Origin: SZUA-309 sp965215995
GTDB lineage: Bacteria; Pseudomonadota; Gammaproteobacteria; Pseudomonadales; Azotimanducaceae
Reading direction: 5' to 3'
DNA: 64,000 nucleotides
Assembly (NCBI GenBank): GCA_965215995.1
Contig: OZ244128.1
Span: 3,100,001-3,164,000, forward strand
Shown in pieces: positions 52,714 to 60,946 of the stretch; position 1 is the first letter of the stretch; each line of letters opens with the position of its first letter. Position numbers and translations under genes: made by a program. The notes beneath the pieces are model-generated. The model was not told where the DNA came from and did not search any database. It worked only from the letters and a program-made list of their open reading frames with translations.

Positions 52714-53262
52714 ATGCCGTTCCGCACAGCCAGATGGGTCATGCTCGCTGCCGGACTGTTGTTGACTGCGAATACGAGCGCTTCCGAAGTGGGTGGCAAA
52801 GAAGCCGTTTACGGCATCTGGGCAACGTCCGGAACAATGATAGAGGTGGGGCCGGGAGCGGACGGTGGCCTGAGCGCGGTGATCATCGCCCTGAAGCATC
52901 CGCTATGGCGGGAGAAGGATGGGATCGGTGTGGTTGGCGAGCCGAAGACGGATCTGCACAACCCGGACGAGTCCCTGCATCAGCGCCCGTTCATTGGCAT
53001 GGAGATGTTGAGCGGCTATGAATTCAGGAACGGTAAGTGGCGGGGCAAGCTTTACCTGCCGTCTAACGGCACCACCTGGACGTCTACTGCTCAGGTGAAG
53101 AAAGGTGCGCTGCAGATTCGCGGCTATGTCGGGATGCCGATGCTTGGCAAAACGCAGAAATTCCAGCCGCTCGCGAGTTGCAACGAAAACATCCTGCGCA
53201 TGCTCCGGCAGGCGGAGCTGACCGGCACGCCCTGTGATGACGCTCTGGTAGCTTCGGAATGA
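52714..53262 (+). CDS. DUF2147 family exported protein
   Basis: 182 residues. Signal peptide MPFRTARWVMLAAGLLLTANTSAS, then the DUF2147 domain: YGIWATSGTMIEV, WREKDGIGVVGEPKTD, GKLYLPSNGTTWTSTAQV, LQIRGYVGMPMLGKTQKF. The ATG at 52714 follows CAGGAG. Most DUF2147 proteins are periplasmic with unknown function. The stop overlaps the start of a damaged paralogue by 4 bases, indicating a tandem duplication. Confidence 0.85.
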   Translation: MPFRTARWVMLAAGLLLTANTSASEVGGKEAVYGIWATSGTMIEVGPGADGGLSAVIIALKHPLWREKDGIGVVGEPKTDLHNPDESLHQRPFIGMEMLSGYEFRNGKWRGKLYLPSNGTTWTSTAQVKKGALQIRGYVGMPMLGKTQKFQPLASCNENILRMLRQAELTGTPCDDALVASE

Positions 53263-53605
53263 GCCGCGGATTTGTCGTCTTCATGGTCGGACTGGTGGCG
53301 GCGGCTGCCTGGGCAGATGAAACCGAGGTGCTGGGCATCTGGTCCGGCGGTGACTCCCTGGTGCAAGTCACCAGGAACGGGGAGCGCCTCAGCATGAAGG
53401 TGCTGGCCCTTCGCGACGCCGTTTACCTGCCGGATGAAGGGCTTGGCGAGCCGGGCACCCCGCGGCGGATCGATTGAAGATGCGGGGCTACATCGGCGTT
53501 CCGATGCTGGGCCGTACCCAGTACTTCGAGCCGGTGCAGGGCTGCGAACCGGCGGTGGCGGAGATGCTGGCGGCATCAGCCACTGAGCTGGCTTTATGTG
53601 ACTGA
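53259..53605 (+). pseudogene. Damaged second DUF2147 gene (internal deletion and frameshift)
   Basis: The first 72 codons (53259-53477) read a signal peptide and DUF2147 start: TEVLGIWSGGDSLVQV, then GEPGTPR, after which a stop follows. In a different frame, from about 53460 to 53605, the DUF2147 end reappears: LKMRGYIGVPMLGRTQYFEPVQGC, ending ALCD and stop. Compared with the intact neighbour about 50 codons (the central part with the RPFIGME and GKWRGKLYLPS blocks) are missing at the junction, out of frame. So this is a pseudogene; the short 72-residue product may still be exported. Confidence 0.8.
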
Positions 53606-53647
53606 AGCAGATTGGAAGGTTCTGACAGGTCAGTGAACGGGCGCTGC

Positions 53648-54340
53648 TCAGCCGCCCATGATCATCCTCCAGGTATCCAGATCGTTGATCTTCAGGTAGG
53701 TGTTCTGCTGCTTGGTTTCACCCATGGTGGCGTTCGGTACGTGGCCGTAGTTGTGACCCGGCAGCAGCAGGGTCTCATCCGGTAGTTCGGCAAGCTTCCT
53801 CAAGCTGCGATACATGTCTTCAGTATCCGAACCGGGCAGGTCCACCCGACCGCAGCCGTTGATGAACAGGGTATCGCCGGAAACGAGGGTCTCCTTGATC
53901 CGGAAGCACTGAGAACCGGGCGTGTGCCCCGGCGTGTGCAGGAACTCCACATCCACATCGCCTATGGATAGCGTGTCTCCGGAAGACACACGGACCATGT
54001 CCGTATCCGAGATGCCGGTGACTTTCTTCAGACCGTCCGCTTCTTCGTTATGCACGTAGACCTTCAGACCCTGCTTCTCCAGCAGCTCGGAGATGCCTTC
54101 GACGCTGTGCCCGCCCATGGAACCGCCGCAGTGATCCGGGTGGTAGTGAGTGACCAGCGCACCCTTCAGCTGGTAATCGCGTTCCGCGATGTGGTTCATC
54201 AGCCCGTCGATGTCCCAGGCCGGATCGACGATGACCACCTCTCGGGTGGAACGCGAGCCCACCAGATAGGTGAAGTTCTGCATCGGGCCGATTTCGATCT
54301 GCTCGATGATGAGCTCATGTTCCTTTGCGGATTCGGCCAT
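53648..54340 (-). CDS. Metallo-beta-lactamase-fold hydrolase
   Basis: 230 residues with the zinc motif THYHPDH and later PGHTPGSQ, SGDTLFINGCGRVD and LPGHNYG. The family includes glyoxalase II and persulfide dioxygenases; the sequence does not decide between them and the glutathione-binding helical part is short, so a specific name is not given. Start ATG 54340. It is downstream of the phosphoesterase by 33 bases on the same strand. Confidence 0.85.
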   Translation of the reverse strand: MAESAKEHELIIEQIEIGPMQNFTYLVGSRSTREVVIVDPAWDIDGLMNHIAERDYQLKGALVTHYHPDHCGGSMGGHSVEGISELLEKQGLKVYVHNEEADGLKKVTGISDTDMVRVSSGDTLSIGDVDVEFLHTPGHTPGSQCFRIKETLVSGDTLFINGCGRVDLPGSDTEDMYRSLRKLAELPDETLLLPGHNYGHVPNATMGETKQQNTYLKINDLDTWRMIMGG

Positions 54341-54372
54341 ACGTGCTCCTGAATTGCCGTGGGCGCTTGATA

Positions 54373-55464
54373 TCAGGGACCTAGGGTAAACAGAGTGATC
54401 TCCGAGCGCGAGCCCAGCCGCAGGATCGGGCCCCAGGTGCCGGTGCCGGGGCTTACATAAAGGAACATGCCGTCCACCTCATAGAGCCCGCGGATGCGCG
54501 GAAAGATCCGGCGGACAATGAAGTTGAAAGGCACGATCTGACCGTTGTGGGTGTGCCCGCAGAGCATCAGGTGCGCGCCCCAGGCAGCGGCGTCTTCGGC
54601 GCCGTCCGGGCGGTGATAGAGCAGGATGCGGTAGGCGTCCGGATCCGGCTGCAGGTGGCGCAACTCACGTCGCACCTGAGATTTTGGTTCTGCATCGTCG
54701 ATGCCGATGAACTGAATGTTCTCAGAGCCTGCCGTACCGTTTCTGATCACCTTGATGCCGTGGCCGCGTAGCCGATCGCAGATCTCTTCCACGTCCACGT
54801 AACGCTCGTGATTGCCGATGATGAACCAGGCGGGTGCCTTGAGTGTTGCCAGGCTGTCGAGCTCCCGGCTGCTGATGTCCCGGAAATCGATCAGGTCGCC
54901 GGTGATCGCCACCAGGTCCGGGTTCAGTGCGTTCACCTTGCGCACGACGCGGCTCAGGAAGCGGCCGCTGCGCGAGCCCACGTGCACATCGCTGATCTGG
55001 GCCAGCCGAACGCCGGCAGGCGCGTGCTCTGAACGGATGCGGATCTGGCGGACGGAGACCTGTTGAGCGTTGGCGAAGGCGCCGATGCCGACCGCTGCCA
55101 GAGCGCCGGCCAGGATGACGCCCCAGGTGAACGGTGCCAGCGGGATCAGTAGTCGGAGCACCTCGAAGCAGAGCACCAGCGGAAAACCCATGAAGCAGAT
55201 GCCGAGCCAGGTGAGCGCCGCGCTGGACAGCCAGCGGCTTGGTGTGCCCGGGAAGAACTCGTAGGAAAGGCGGCCCAGCAGTGGTCCCACCATGATGGCA
55301 ATCAGTGCCGGTGTGCCGGGTAGACGTCCGGCGAGCAGCTCCCAGATCCGCAGCACCGGATAGATGAGGGTGCCGAAGTAGAAGACATTGACCACGAGCA
55401 GTGGCAGCAGGCGCTGCCAGACGCGTTTCAGTCTGCTCTCGGGAAGGCTGGCTGCTTCGCTCAC
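54373..55464 (-). CDS. Membrane metallophosphoesterase
   Basis: 363 residues. Four or five hydrophobic helices in the first 160 residues (LLPLLVVNVFYFGTLIYP, ALTWLGICFMGFPLVLCF, GVILAGALAAVGIGAF) precede a calcineurin-like domain with DVHVGS, GDLIDF, GNHERY and GHTHNGQ, the metal-binding motifs. Family members include UDP-diacylglucosamine and other phosphoesterases; substrate unknown. The start is GTG at 55464, overlapping the stop of the cupin gene (GTGA). The open frame upstream is antisense noise. Confidence 0.85.
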   Translation of the reverse strand: MSEAASLPESRLKRVWQRLLPLLVVNVFYFGTLIYPVLRIWELLAGRLPGTPALIAIMVGPLLGRLSYEFFPGTPSRWLSSAALTWLGICFMGFPLVLCFEVLRLLIPLAPFTWGVILAGALAAVGIGAFANAQQVSVRQIRIRSEHAPAGVRLAQISDVHVGSRSGRFLSRVVRKVNALNPDLVAITGDLIDFRDISSRELDSLATLKAPAWFIIGNHERYVDVEEICDRLRGHGIKVIRNGTAGSENIQFIGIDDAEPKSQVRRELRHLQPDPDAYRILLYHRPDGAEDAAAWGAHLMLCGHTHNGQIVPFNFIVRRIFPRIRGLYEVDGMFLYVSPGTGTWGPILRLGSRSEITLFTLGP

Positions 55465-56537
55465 AGACCGGGTGCCGCCAGCAGTAGCAGGCAATCGGGT
55501 TCGCCGCGTACCTCGCGGCCGATGGATCCTGCCGGAATCAGTGCGGCTTCGCCGCGCCCGAGTGCGAGATCGGTACCGGGACCGGTGAGCATCGCCCTGC
55601 CCGTTATGCAGAAGGCCAGGGCGTAGGGCAGGGATCCCGGTAGCGTGATATGTCCGGCGTTGCACAGTCGAGCCTGCCAGACAGCAAAGTCTTCGAAGCG
55701 AACGATGCGCTCGCAATGCTCACCAATCCGTTCGGGCACCGCATCTTCGGGTGTGTCCAGACGCATGTTGGCGACCGCGTGGGCGCTGTCCCAGCGATCC
55801 TGGGTCAATACCTTCTGCGTGGAGGAGAGAATGAAGCGTTCGTACGTCGGTGTCTGGAACTCGACGACCTGCACCCCGTGCTGCAGAGAATGAGGCAGCC
55901 AGGTGGGCACCCGGACCACATCGCCAACCTCGAGGCGGCGCTCGTCGGTGAAGGTCAGACATGCCGCTCTGGCTCTGGCTTCACGCGCGTCGAGCCCGCT
56001 GGCACCGTCATCGATGGCCTTACGAACGGCTTCGTACTCGCTGAGGCTGTCGAGAAAGGCAGCTCTGAACGCTTCATCGTCGGCAAACTCCCGGCGCTTG
56101 CGCTGGTTGATGCCAAAACGGATCCGGCCCTGGCCATCCGGCCAGGCGTCCGGATCGACCTCTGTGACGATGTAGACCTCCTGCTTGGTTTCGTGCACCT
56201 CGAGATAGAGCTCGCCGAGCACGGCTGTGGGCAGCGGATCGAGGATTTTCAGCAGGACGGGCGTGTGTCCGTTTGTCAGATGACCGGGTGCCAGTGCCAG
56301 GTAGGTGCCGAGCAGCAGCTCAGATGGACGGTCGTCCTGATCGGGTGCGTGCACGGCGACGCGTGACTCGCCCCTGGCCTCGATACCCGTGAACCAGATC
56401 TCCCGCCCCCAGGGTTTGGCGATTTCCACCGGTACGAGCCGCAGGGGGTCATCCAGGCTGACGGTCAACCCATCGACAACGGCCCGGTGGATGTCGCTTC
56501 CGGGCTCACGACGATAGATGACCTCCTGCGTGACCAC
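55461..56537 (-). CDS. Cupin protein, mannose-6-phosphate isomerase-like
   Basis: 358 residues starting with GTG. KPWGREIWFTG and GELYLEVHETKQEVYIVTEVDP resemble class I phosphomannose isomerases, and two double-stranded beta-helices are likely (RLEVGDVVRVPTWLPHSLQHG; LALGRGEAALIPAGSIGREV). The His/Glu metal ligands cannot all be placed by eye. If it is a true isomerase it would link fructose-6-P and mannose-6-P, but a regulatory or other cupin is possible. It is coupled to the phosphoesterase by GTGA overlap. Confidence 0.65.
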   Translation of the reverse strand: MVTQEVIYRREPGSDIHRAVVDGLTVSLDDPLRLVPVEIAKPWGREIWFTGIEARGESRVAVHAPDQDDRPSELLLGTYLALAPGHLTNGHTPVLLKILDPLPTAVLGELYLEVHETKQEVYIVTEVDPDAWPDGQGRIRFGINQRKRREFADDEAFRAAFLDSLSEYEAVRKAIDDGASGLDAREARARAACLTFTDERRLEVGDVVRVPTWLPHSLQHGVQVVEFQTPTYERFILSSTQKVLTQDRWDSAHAVANMRLDTPEDAVPERIGEHCERIVRFEDFAVWQARLCNAGHITLPGSLPYALAFCITGRAMLTGPGTDLALGRGEAALIPAGSIGREVRGEPDCLLLLAAPGL

Positions 56538-56787
56538 CTGCGGTGGGTTGCACCAGTGCCGATCTACGGTCAGACGATGGGCTTCCGGTTCCGGGTTTCC
56601 CTCCGCTGCCTCGATAGCCTGCCTGAGCAGATCATCGCCAGCGGCGACGCTCCGCGTCGTCTGCGGATCGCTTTTTAGACCTGTGTCCTGGTTGGTTTCG
56701 GGTTCTATTTCTAATGTCCGGTTACAGCGAGTTTTTTCAGTCGGCCGGGGCTATAGTGCATCAACACATTCATTGAGGCTGGGTGGG

Positions 56788-58287
56788 ATGCTACCAGAAC
56801 CGGAGGTCTGCAAGCGGGCGCGAAAGGCCCGGGATCCGCGTTTTGATGGGCGGTTCTACATTGGCGTGCTCAGCACGGGCATCTACTGCCGGCCAGTCTG
56901 TCCGGCGCGAATGCCCGCAGAGGACAACGTCCGCTACTACCCCACGCCGGCTTCCGCTCAGGATGCAGGTTTCCGGCCGTGCCTGCGCTGCCGACCGGAA
57001 ACCGCTCGGCGGCTGCCGGAATGGACGCTGGCCAGCCAGACGGTGGTGCGTGGCCTGCGCCTGATCGATGGGGGATTTCTCGACACCAACCCGGTGGAGC
57101 GCATGGCACAGCGGCTGGGGATCTCCGGTCGGCATCTGAACCGGCTCTTTCTCGAGGCGCTGGGTGCAACCCCGAAGAGCCTGGCGAGAACGCGGCGGGT
57201 GCAGCTCGCCAAGCGTCTCATCGACAGCTCCACGCTGCCGCTGTCGGATGTGGCCTTGCGGGCGGGATTCGGCAGCATCCGCCGGTTCAACGACGAGATG
57301 AAGGCTGCTTACGGTCGCTCGCCCCGGGACCTTCGGCGGGTGCGGTCGGGAGAACCGGATCAGGACATCATCCTGCAATTGCCGGTGCGCGGTCCCTATC
57401 ACGTCGACTGGGTATTCGAGTTTCTCAAAGCCCGGGGGCTGCCAGGGCTCGAGGAAGTGGTGGATGGTGAGTATCGGCGCACGCTATACCTCAACGGTGA
57501 GCGGATAGGGATCCTGCGGGTGCGCTGGATCGCCGACGGGCTGCAGCTCGAGGTGCCGCCGGCCGGGGTCGCCCATCTTGGCGATCTGCTGGCCCGGGTA
57601 CGGCGGGTGTTCGATCTGGATGCGGATCCCGGCGCCATAGAGTCGGTGCTGAGCGAAGATCCGTTGCTGGCCGATTGCATGGCGCGTAATCCCGGCTTGC
57701 GGGTGCCCGGCGCCTGGAGTGGGTTTGAAACCGCCGTGCGGGCCATCCTCGGCCAGCAGGTGAGCGTGGCCAGAGCGCGGGCGTTGGCTGTCGCGTTGTG
57801 CGAGCGCTTCGGCGGCGGCGATTTCCCGACGCCGGATGCCCTGGTTGATGCGGATGTGTCAGCGATCGGCATGCCGGGCAAGCGGGGCGAGGCGGTGCGT
57901 GCCTTGGCCCGGGGCGTGCAGAACGGCGCGATTACTCTGGATGAAAGTGCCGATCCTGCGGCGCTTCAGGAAGCCCTGACTGCCCTGCCGGGCATTGGCC
58001 CCTGGACGGCGGGCTACATCGGCATGCGCATTGCCCGGGATCCGGACGCCTTCCCGGACGCGGACTGGGTGGTGCTCAAGGTGCTGAACACGACGCCGGC
58101 AGCGGCGCGAAAGCAGGCGGCAGACTGGCGGCCCTGGCGATCTTACGCCGTCATGGCGCTGTGGCGGATCGAAGGGGAGCGTCGGGAAGCAGCCGCGGCT
58201 GGTGCGAGCGCGGGGCGGGTGGCGGCAAGGCCGAGGCGGAAGAAGCCGGCACAGAAACAACGGGTAGCAAGAAAACGGAGCAAGTGA
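56788..58287 (+). CDS. Ada N-domain/AraC-HTH/AlkA glycosylase fusion
   Basis: 499 residues in three parts. First the Ada zinc domain that takes methyl groups from phosphotriesters, with ligands Cys34 and Cys38 (GIYCRPVCPAR) and Cys65/Cys68 (CLRCRP). Next an AraC-type helix-turn-helix (about 85-185). Last an AlkA-like DNA-3-methyladenine glycosylase with the helix-hairpin-helix LPGIGPWTAGYI and DPDAFPDAD, the latter holding the likely catalytic Asp. A basic tail (RKKPAQKQRVARKRSK) ends it. It lacks the Cys methyltransferase domain of full Ada; that function is in ogt directly downstream, overlapping by one base. The ATG at 56788 has GGGTGGG just upstream. Confidence 0.9.
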   Translation: MLPEPEVCKRARKARDPRFDGRFYIGVLSTGIYCRPVCPARMPAEDNVRYYPTPASAQDAGFRPCLRCRPETARRLPEWTLASQTVVRGLRLIDGGFLDTNPVERMAQRLGISGRHLNRLFLEALGATPKSLARTRRVQLAKRLIDSSTLPLSDVALRAGFGSIRRFNDEMKAAYGRSPRDLRRVRSGEPDQDIILQLPVRGPYHVDWVFEFLKARGLPGLEEVVDGEYRRTLYLNGERIGILRVRWIADGLQLEVPPAGVAHLGDLLARVRRVFDLDADPGAIESVLSEDPLLADCMARNPGLRVPGAWSGFETAVRAILGQQVSVARARALAVALCERFGGGDFPTPDALVDADVSAIGMPGKRGEAVRALARGVQNGAITLDESADPAALQEALTALPGIGPWTAGYIGMRIARDPDAFPDADWVVLKVLNTTPAAARKQAADWRPWRSYAVMALWRIEGERREAAAAGASAGRVAARPRRKKPAQKQRVARKRSK

Positions 58288-58775
58288 TGTTTTATTCCTA
58301 TATGGACAGCCCCATAGGGCGACTTCTGCTCGCAGGAGATAAGCAGAGCCTGAAGGTGATTGGTTTCTCCAGTGGCGATAAGGCCCGTGGGGCGGATGCG
58401 GACTGGGAGCGATTCGATGAGCCGTTTCGTCAGGTCAAAGCGCAGCTGACCGAGTACTTCGTCGGAGAGCGCAAGGTTTTTGACGTCGACCTGGCGCCGG
58501 ATGCCACACCGTTTCAGGCTTCCGTGCTCACTGCCTTGCAAGAGATCCCCTACGGTGAGACCCGATCCTATCGGGACATCGCGGAGAAAATCGGTAACCC
58601 GAAGGCCGTTCGGGCGGTGGGTGGGGCAAATGGCGCCAATCCCATCCCGATCATCATTCCCTGCCATCGGGTGATCGGCAGCAACGGCACATTGACAGGA
58701 TTTGGTGGCGGCCTGGACAGCAAACGCTTTCTTCTGGATCTTGAAACCAGTAACTCGGGGCTTTTTGGTAACTAG
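58287..58775 (+). CDS. ogt: Methylated-DNA-[protein]-cysteine S-methyltransferase
   Basis: 162 residues, suicide repair protein for O6-methylguanine. The active Cys126 is in IPCHRVIGSNG; PFQASVLTALQEIPYGETRSY is the DNA-binding helix region. Its ATG shares one A with the stop of the Ada/AlkA gene (TGATG), so the two are one alkylation-repair unit. The last codons and stop lie inside a copy of the TetR-type palindrome (58767-58784). Confidence 0.95.
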   Translation: MFYSYMDSPIGRLLLAGDKQSLKVIGFSSGDKARGADADWERFDEPFRQVKAQLTEYFVGERKVFDVDLAPDATPFQASVLTALQEIPYGETRSYRDIAEKIGNPKAVRAVGGANGANPIPIIIPCHRVIGSNGTLTGFGGGLDSKRFLLDLETSNSGLFGN

Positions 58776-58784
58776 ATGGTTACC
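58767..58784. promoter_or_regulatory. TetR-type operator copy 1 (at the ogt 3' end)
   Basis: GGTAACTAGATGGTTACC is an imperfect copy of the palindrome found perfect at 59000-59021. It covers the last codons and stop of ogt. Probably bound by the adjacent TetR protein; inferred from the shared motif. Confidence 0.6.
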
Positions 58785-58877
58785 CTATTGGGGCTGGGCG
58801 CATGATCTGGCTTCCGGGCGTTTTTGCCAGGCTGATCACCGTTTTCTTGCCGCTTCTTACGGCGATTTCAATGAAGG

Positions 58878-58891
58878 TAACCATATGGTTA
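58878..58891. promoter_or_regulatory. TetR-type operator copy 2
   Basis: TAACCATATGGTTA, a perfect 14-base palindrome and the core of the operator, 109 bases downstream of copy 1 and 126 bases upstream of copy 3. The region around it (58776-59051) contains no convincing gene. Confidence 0.65.
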
Positions 58892-58991
58892 AAGATGCTG
58901 CCACACTATCGTTCCAACACCTCAATGCACCCGCTAGACACACTTTTGTCCAGCGCCCTTAACGGGAAACTGGCACCTCCTAACTGCACGG

Positions 58992-59021
58992 TTGATTGAA
59001 TAGTAACCATATGGTTACTAT
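58992..59021 (+). promoter_or_regulatory. tetR promoter with TetR operator copy 3
   Basis: A perfect 22-base palindrome (59000-59021, core TAGTAACCATATGGTTACTA) overlaps a sigma-70 promoter: TTGATT (58992-58997), 18 bases, TACTAT (59016-59021). The predicted start is about 24 bases before the tetR ATG. An operator over spacer and -10 predicts that the TetR protein represses its own gene. Confidence 0.75.
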
Positions 59022-59051
59022 CCGAGCCACGTTAACAGCGGCAGGTTATTA

Positions 59052-59588
59052 ATGGCGTCGGAATTAAAACCCGATGAACGTCGGGAGAAGATCACGGCTC
59101 TGCTGAATGCGGCGTTGCCGGAGTTCGCCAGTGCCGGGCTGCAGGGCGCGAGAGTAGATGCCATTGCCCGGGCGGCGGGTATGAACAAACGCCTGCTCTA
59201 TCACTATGTAGGCGATAAGGAAGCCCTCTTTACTGCCACTCTGAACCTGGCCTTCGACCGTATCCTGGATTCCCCTGAGGCGCTGCACAGCGCGGAATGG
59301 CGGCTGATCTGTCACGGATGCGCCGTCGGCAGAACCAGCCGTCTCGCTGAACTCGAAGCACTGAACAGACCGATAGGCGCTGCCCAGGCCGCGCCCGCCT
59401 TGGGAATCAGGCTCCTGGCAGCCCTGATGCCTGATCTGGCCGACCGGTTGCTCGGCAACGAGACCGGTGATGATCCGGGGCGTTACCAGGCCGTGCGGCG
59501 AACGCTACGGAATCTCTCGCGAGTCGGACCAAAACCCAGGCTGAAACTGCGTCCGGCGCTGAAAACCGGCACGTCTTCCGGACGGTAG
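59052..59588 (+). CDS. TetR-family transcriptional regulator
   Basis: 178 residues with a TetR helix-turn-helix in the first 60 (REKITALLNAALPEFASAGLQGARVDAIARAAG, MNKRLLYHYVGDKEALF). The C-terminal ligand domain is short and ends in a basic stretch (RKL/KPRLKLRP-type), suggesting a divergent or truncated effector domain. It is preceded by three copies of one palindrome and by its own promoter. Its other targets are probably ogt or genes elsewhere, as no transporter or enzyme gene follows it here. It converges on aroA. Confidence 0.88.
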   Translation: MASELKPDERREKITALLNAALPEFASAGLQGARVDAIARAAGMNKRLLYHYVGDKEALFTATLNLAFDRILDSPEALHSAEWRLICHGCAVGRTSRLAELEALNRPIGAAQAAPALGIRLLAALMPDLADRLLGNETGDDPGRYQAVRRTLRNLSRVGPKPRLKLRPALKTGTSSGR

Positions 59589-59616
59589 TGTTTTTTCGGG
59601 AGATCGTCGGGCGGGG

Positions 59617-60906
59617 TCAGCCAGCCAGCTGATCGATGCGCAACGACTCGAAGCGCTCGAAATAGGTGGGAAAGGTCTTCTGCACGCAGTCCGGGCCGTT
59701 GATGGTGATGGGCACGCCGCCCAGGCAGGCCAGTGAGAAGCACATGGCGATTCGGTGGTCGCCGTAGGTGTCGATCGATGCGCTGACAATCTTCTCCGGT
59801 GGCGTGATGGAAATGAAATCGATGCCTTCCACCACCGAAGCACCGAGCTTGCGCAGCTCCGTGGACATGGCGGCGAGACGGTCAGTCTCCTTGACCCGCC
59901 AGTTGTAGATGTTTCTGATCGTGGTTGTGCCCCGGGCAAAGAGTGCCAGCACGGCGGCCGTCATGGCGGCGTCCGGGATCGGATTCAGGTCCAGGTCGAC
60001 GCCCTTGAGCGGTCCGGGCCGAACGGTGATGCTGACCGGACCCCGCTCAACGGATGCACCCATGGCTTCGAGCACGTCGACGAACGCAACGTCCCCCTGG
60101 ACGCTGTCCTCGCCGACGCCGAATACGGTGACACCCTCTCCTGCGATTGCACCCGCGGCGAGGAAGTAACTGGCTGACGATGCATCGCCTTCCACCAGCA
60201 GCGTGTCAGGTGACTGGTAGGTGGCCGGCGCTATCTCGAACCGTTCGTAGTTGTCGTGCTGAACGTTCACCCCGAACTGCGCCATGAGGTGCACGGTGAT
60301 GGCGAGGTACGGCTTGGAGACCTGCTCGCCGACGATTTCGATCCGCACGATATCCCGAGCAAGCGGGGCGGCCATGAGCAATGAGGTGAGGAACTGACTG
60401 GAGATATCGCCGGGCATGCGCACCTCGCCGCCGCCCAGGCCCGTGCCCGTGACCCGTATTGGCGGGTAGCCCTGTTCTCCCAGGTATTCGATTCGGGCAC
60501 CCAGCTGACGCAGTCCGTCCACCAGGGGTGCCACCGGACGCTCCCGCATTCGAGCGACTCCATCCAGCACGTAGCGTCCCGCACCGGCAGTCAGCGCCGC
60601 CACCAGGGGCCGGTAGGCAGTTCCAGCCAGGCCCAGATCGAGCGTCACATCCAGCTCCCGATTGACCAGCGGGCCGGCGACACCGTCAACGACATGTTCA
60701 CCGTTGTCGTGCGCAACGCTGATGCCAAGGGCTGCCAGGGCAGTCAGCATGTGGTGAATGTCTTCGCTATCCAGCAGGTTCTGAATTCTGGTGCGGCCGC
60801 GGGCCTGCGCAGCCAGCAGCAATGCCCGGTTCGAAATGCTCTTCGAACCGGGAATCGAGATCTCGCCGGCAAGTGCGGCGGCTGGCGCTAACGTGAGTTG
60901 CTGCAT
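59617..60906 (-). CDS. aroA: EPSP synthase (5-enolpyruvylshikimate-3-phosphate synthase)
   Basis: 429 residues, adds PEP to shikimate-3-phosphate. GSKSISNRALL at 20-30 (Lys22, Arg27), the ERP motif around Arg123, NPIPDAAMTAA, GDHRIAMCF and QKTFPTYF are all intact. The PEP-site signature reads LGLAGTAYRP (91-100): Leu93 replaces the Asn that is nearly invariant (LGNAGT). The Gly-Thr-Ala that follows is normal. Complete gene; start ATG 60906. With aroK and aroB this window holds three shikimate-pathway genes. Confidence 0.95.
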   Translation of the reverse strand: MQQLTLAPAAALAGEISIPGSKSISNRALLLAAQARGRTRIQNLLDSEDIHHMLTALAALGISVAHDNGEHVVDGVAGPLVNRELDVTLDLGLAGTAYRPLVAALTAGAGRYVLDGVARMRERPVAPLVDGLRQLGARIEYLGEQGYPPIRVTGTGLGGGEVRMPGDISSQFLTSLLMAAPLARDIVRIEIVGEQVSKPYLAITVHLMAQFGVNVQHDNYERFEIAPATYQSPDTLLVEGDASSASYFLAAGAIAGEGVTVFGVGEDSVQGDVAFVDVLEAMGASVERGPVSITVRPGPLKGVDLDLNPIPDAAMTAAVLALFARGTTTIRNIYNWRVKETDRLAAMSTELRKLGASVVEGIDFISITPPEKIVSASIDTYGDHRIAMCFSLACLGGVPITINGPDCVQKTFPTYFERFESLRIDQLAG

Positions 60907-60946
60907 GGCGGCGTATTAAACACCAGCCGCCGGGCGGTCGCGACTG

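Noticed and set aside
58965..58985. A TGGCAC and TGC pair resembling a sigma-54 promoter before tetR
   Set aside because: The GG to GC spacing is 12 bases, not 10, and a sigma-70 promoter with operator fits the tetR start better.
58802..58999. A 65-codon open frame between ogt and tetR
   Set aside because: No ribosome site, no recognisable product, and it runs across two operator palindromes; treated as non-coding or a remnant.
59572..59597. Hairpin CGTC-TTCCG-GACG then TTTTTT after tetR as a terminator
   Set aside because: The stem is only 4 base pairs with intervening bases before the T-run, too weak to call.
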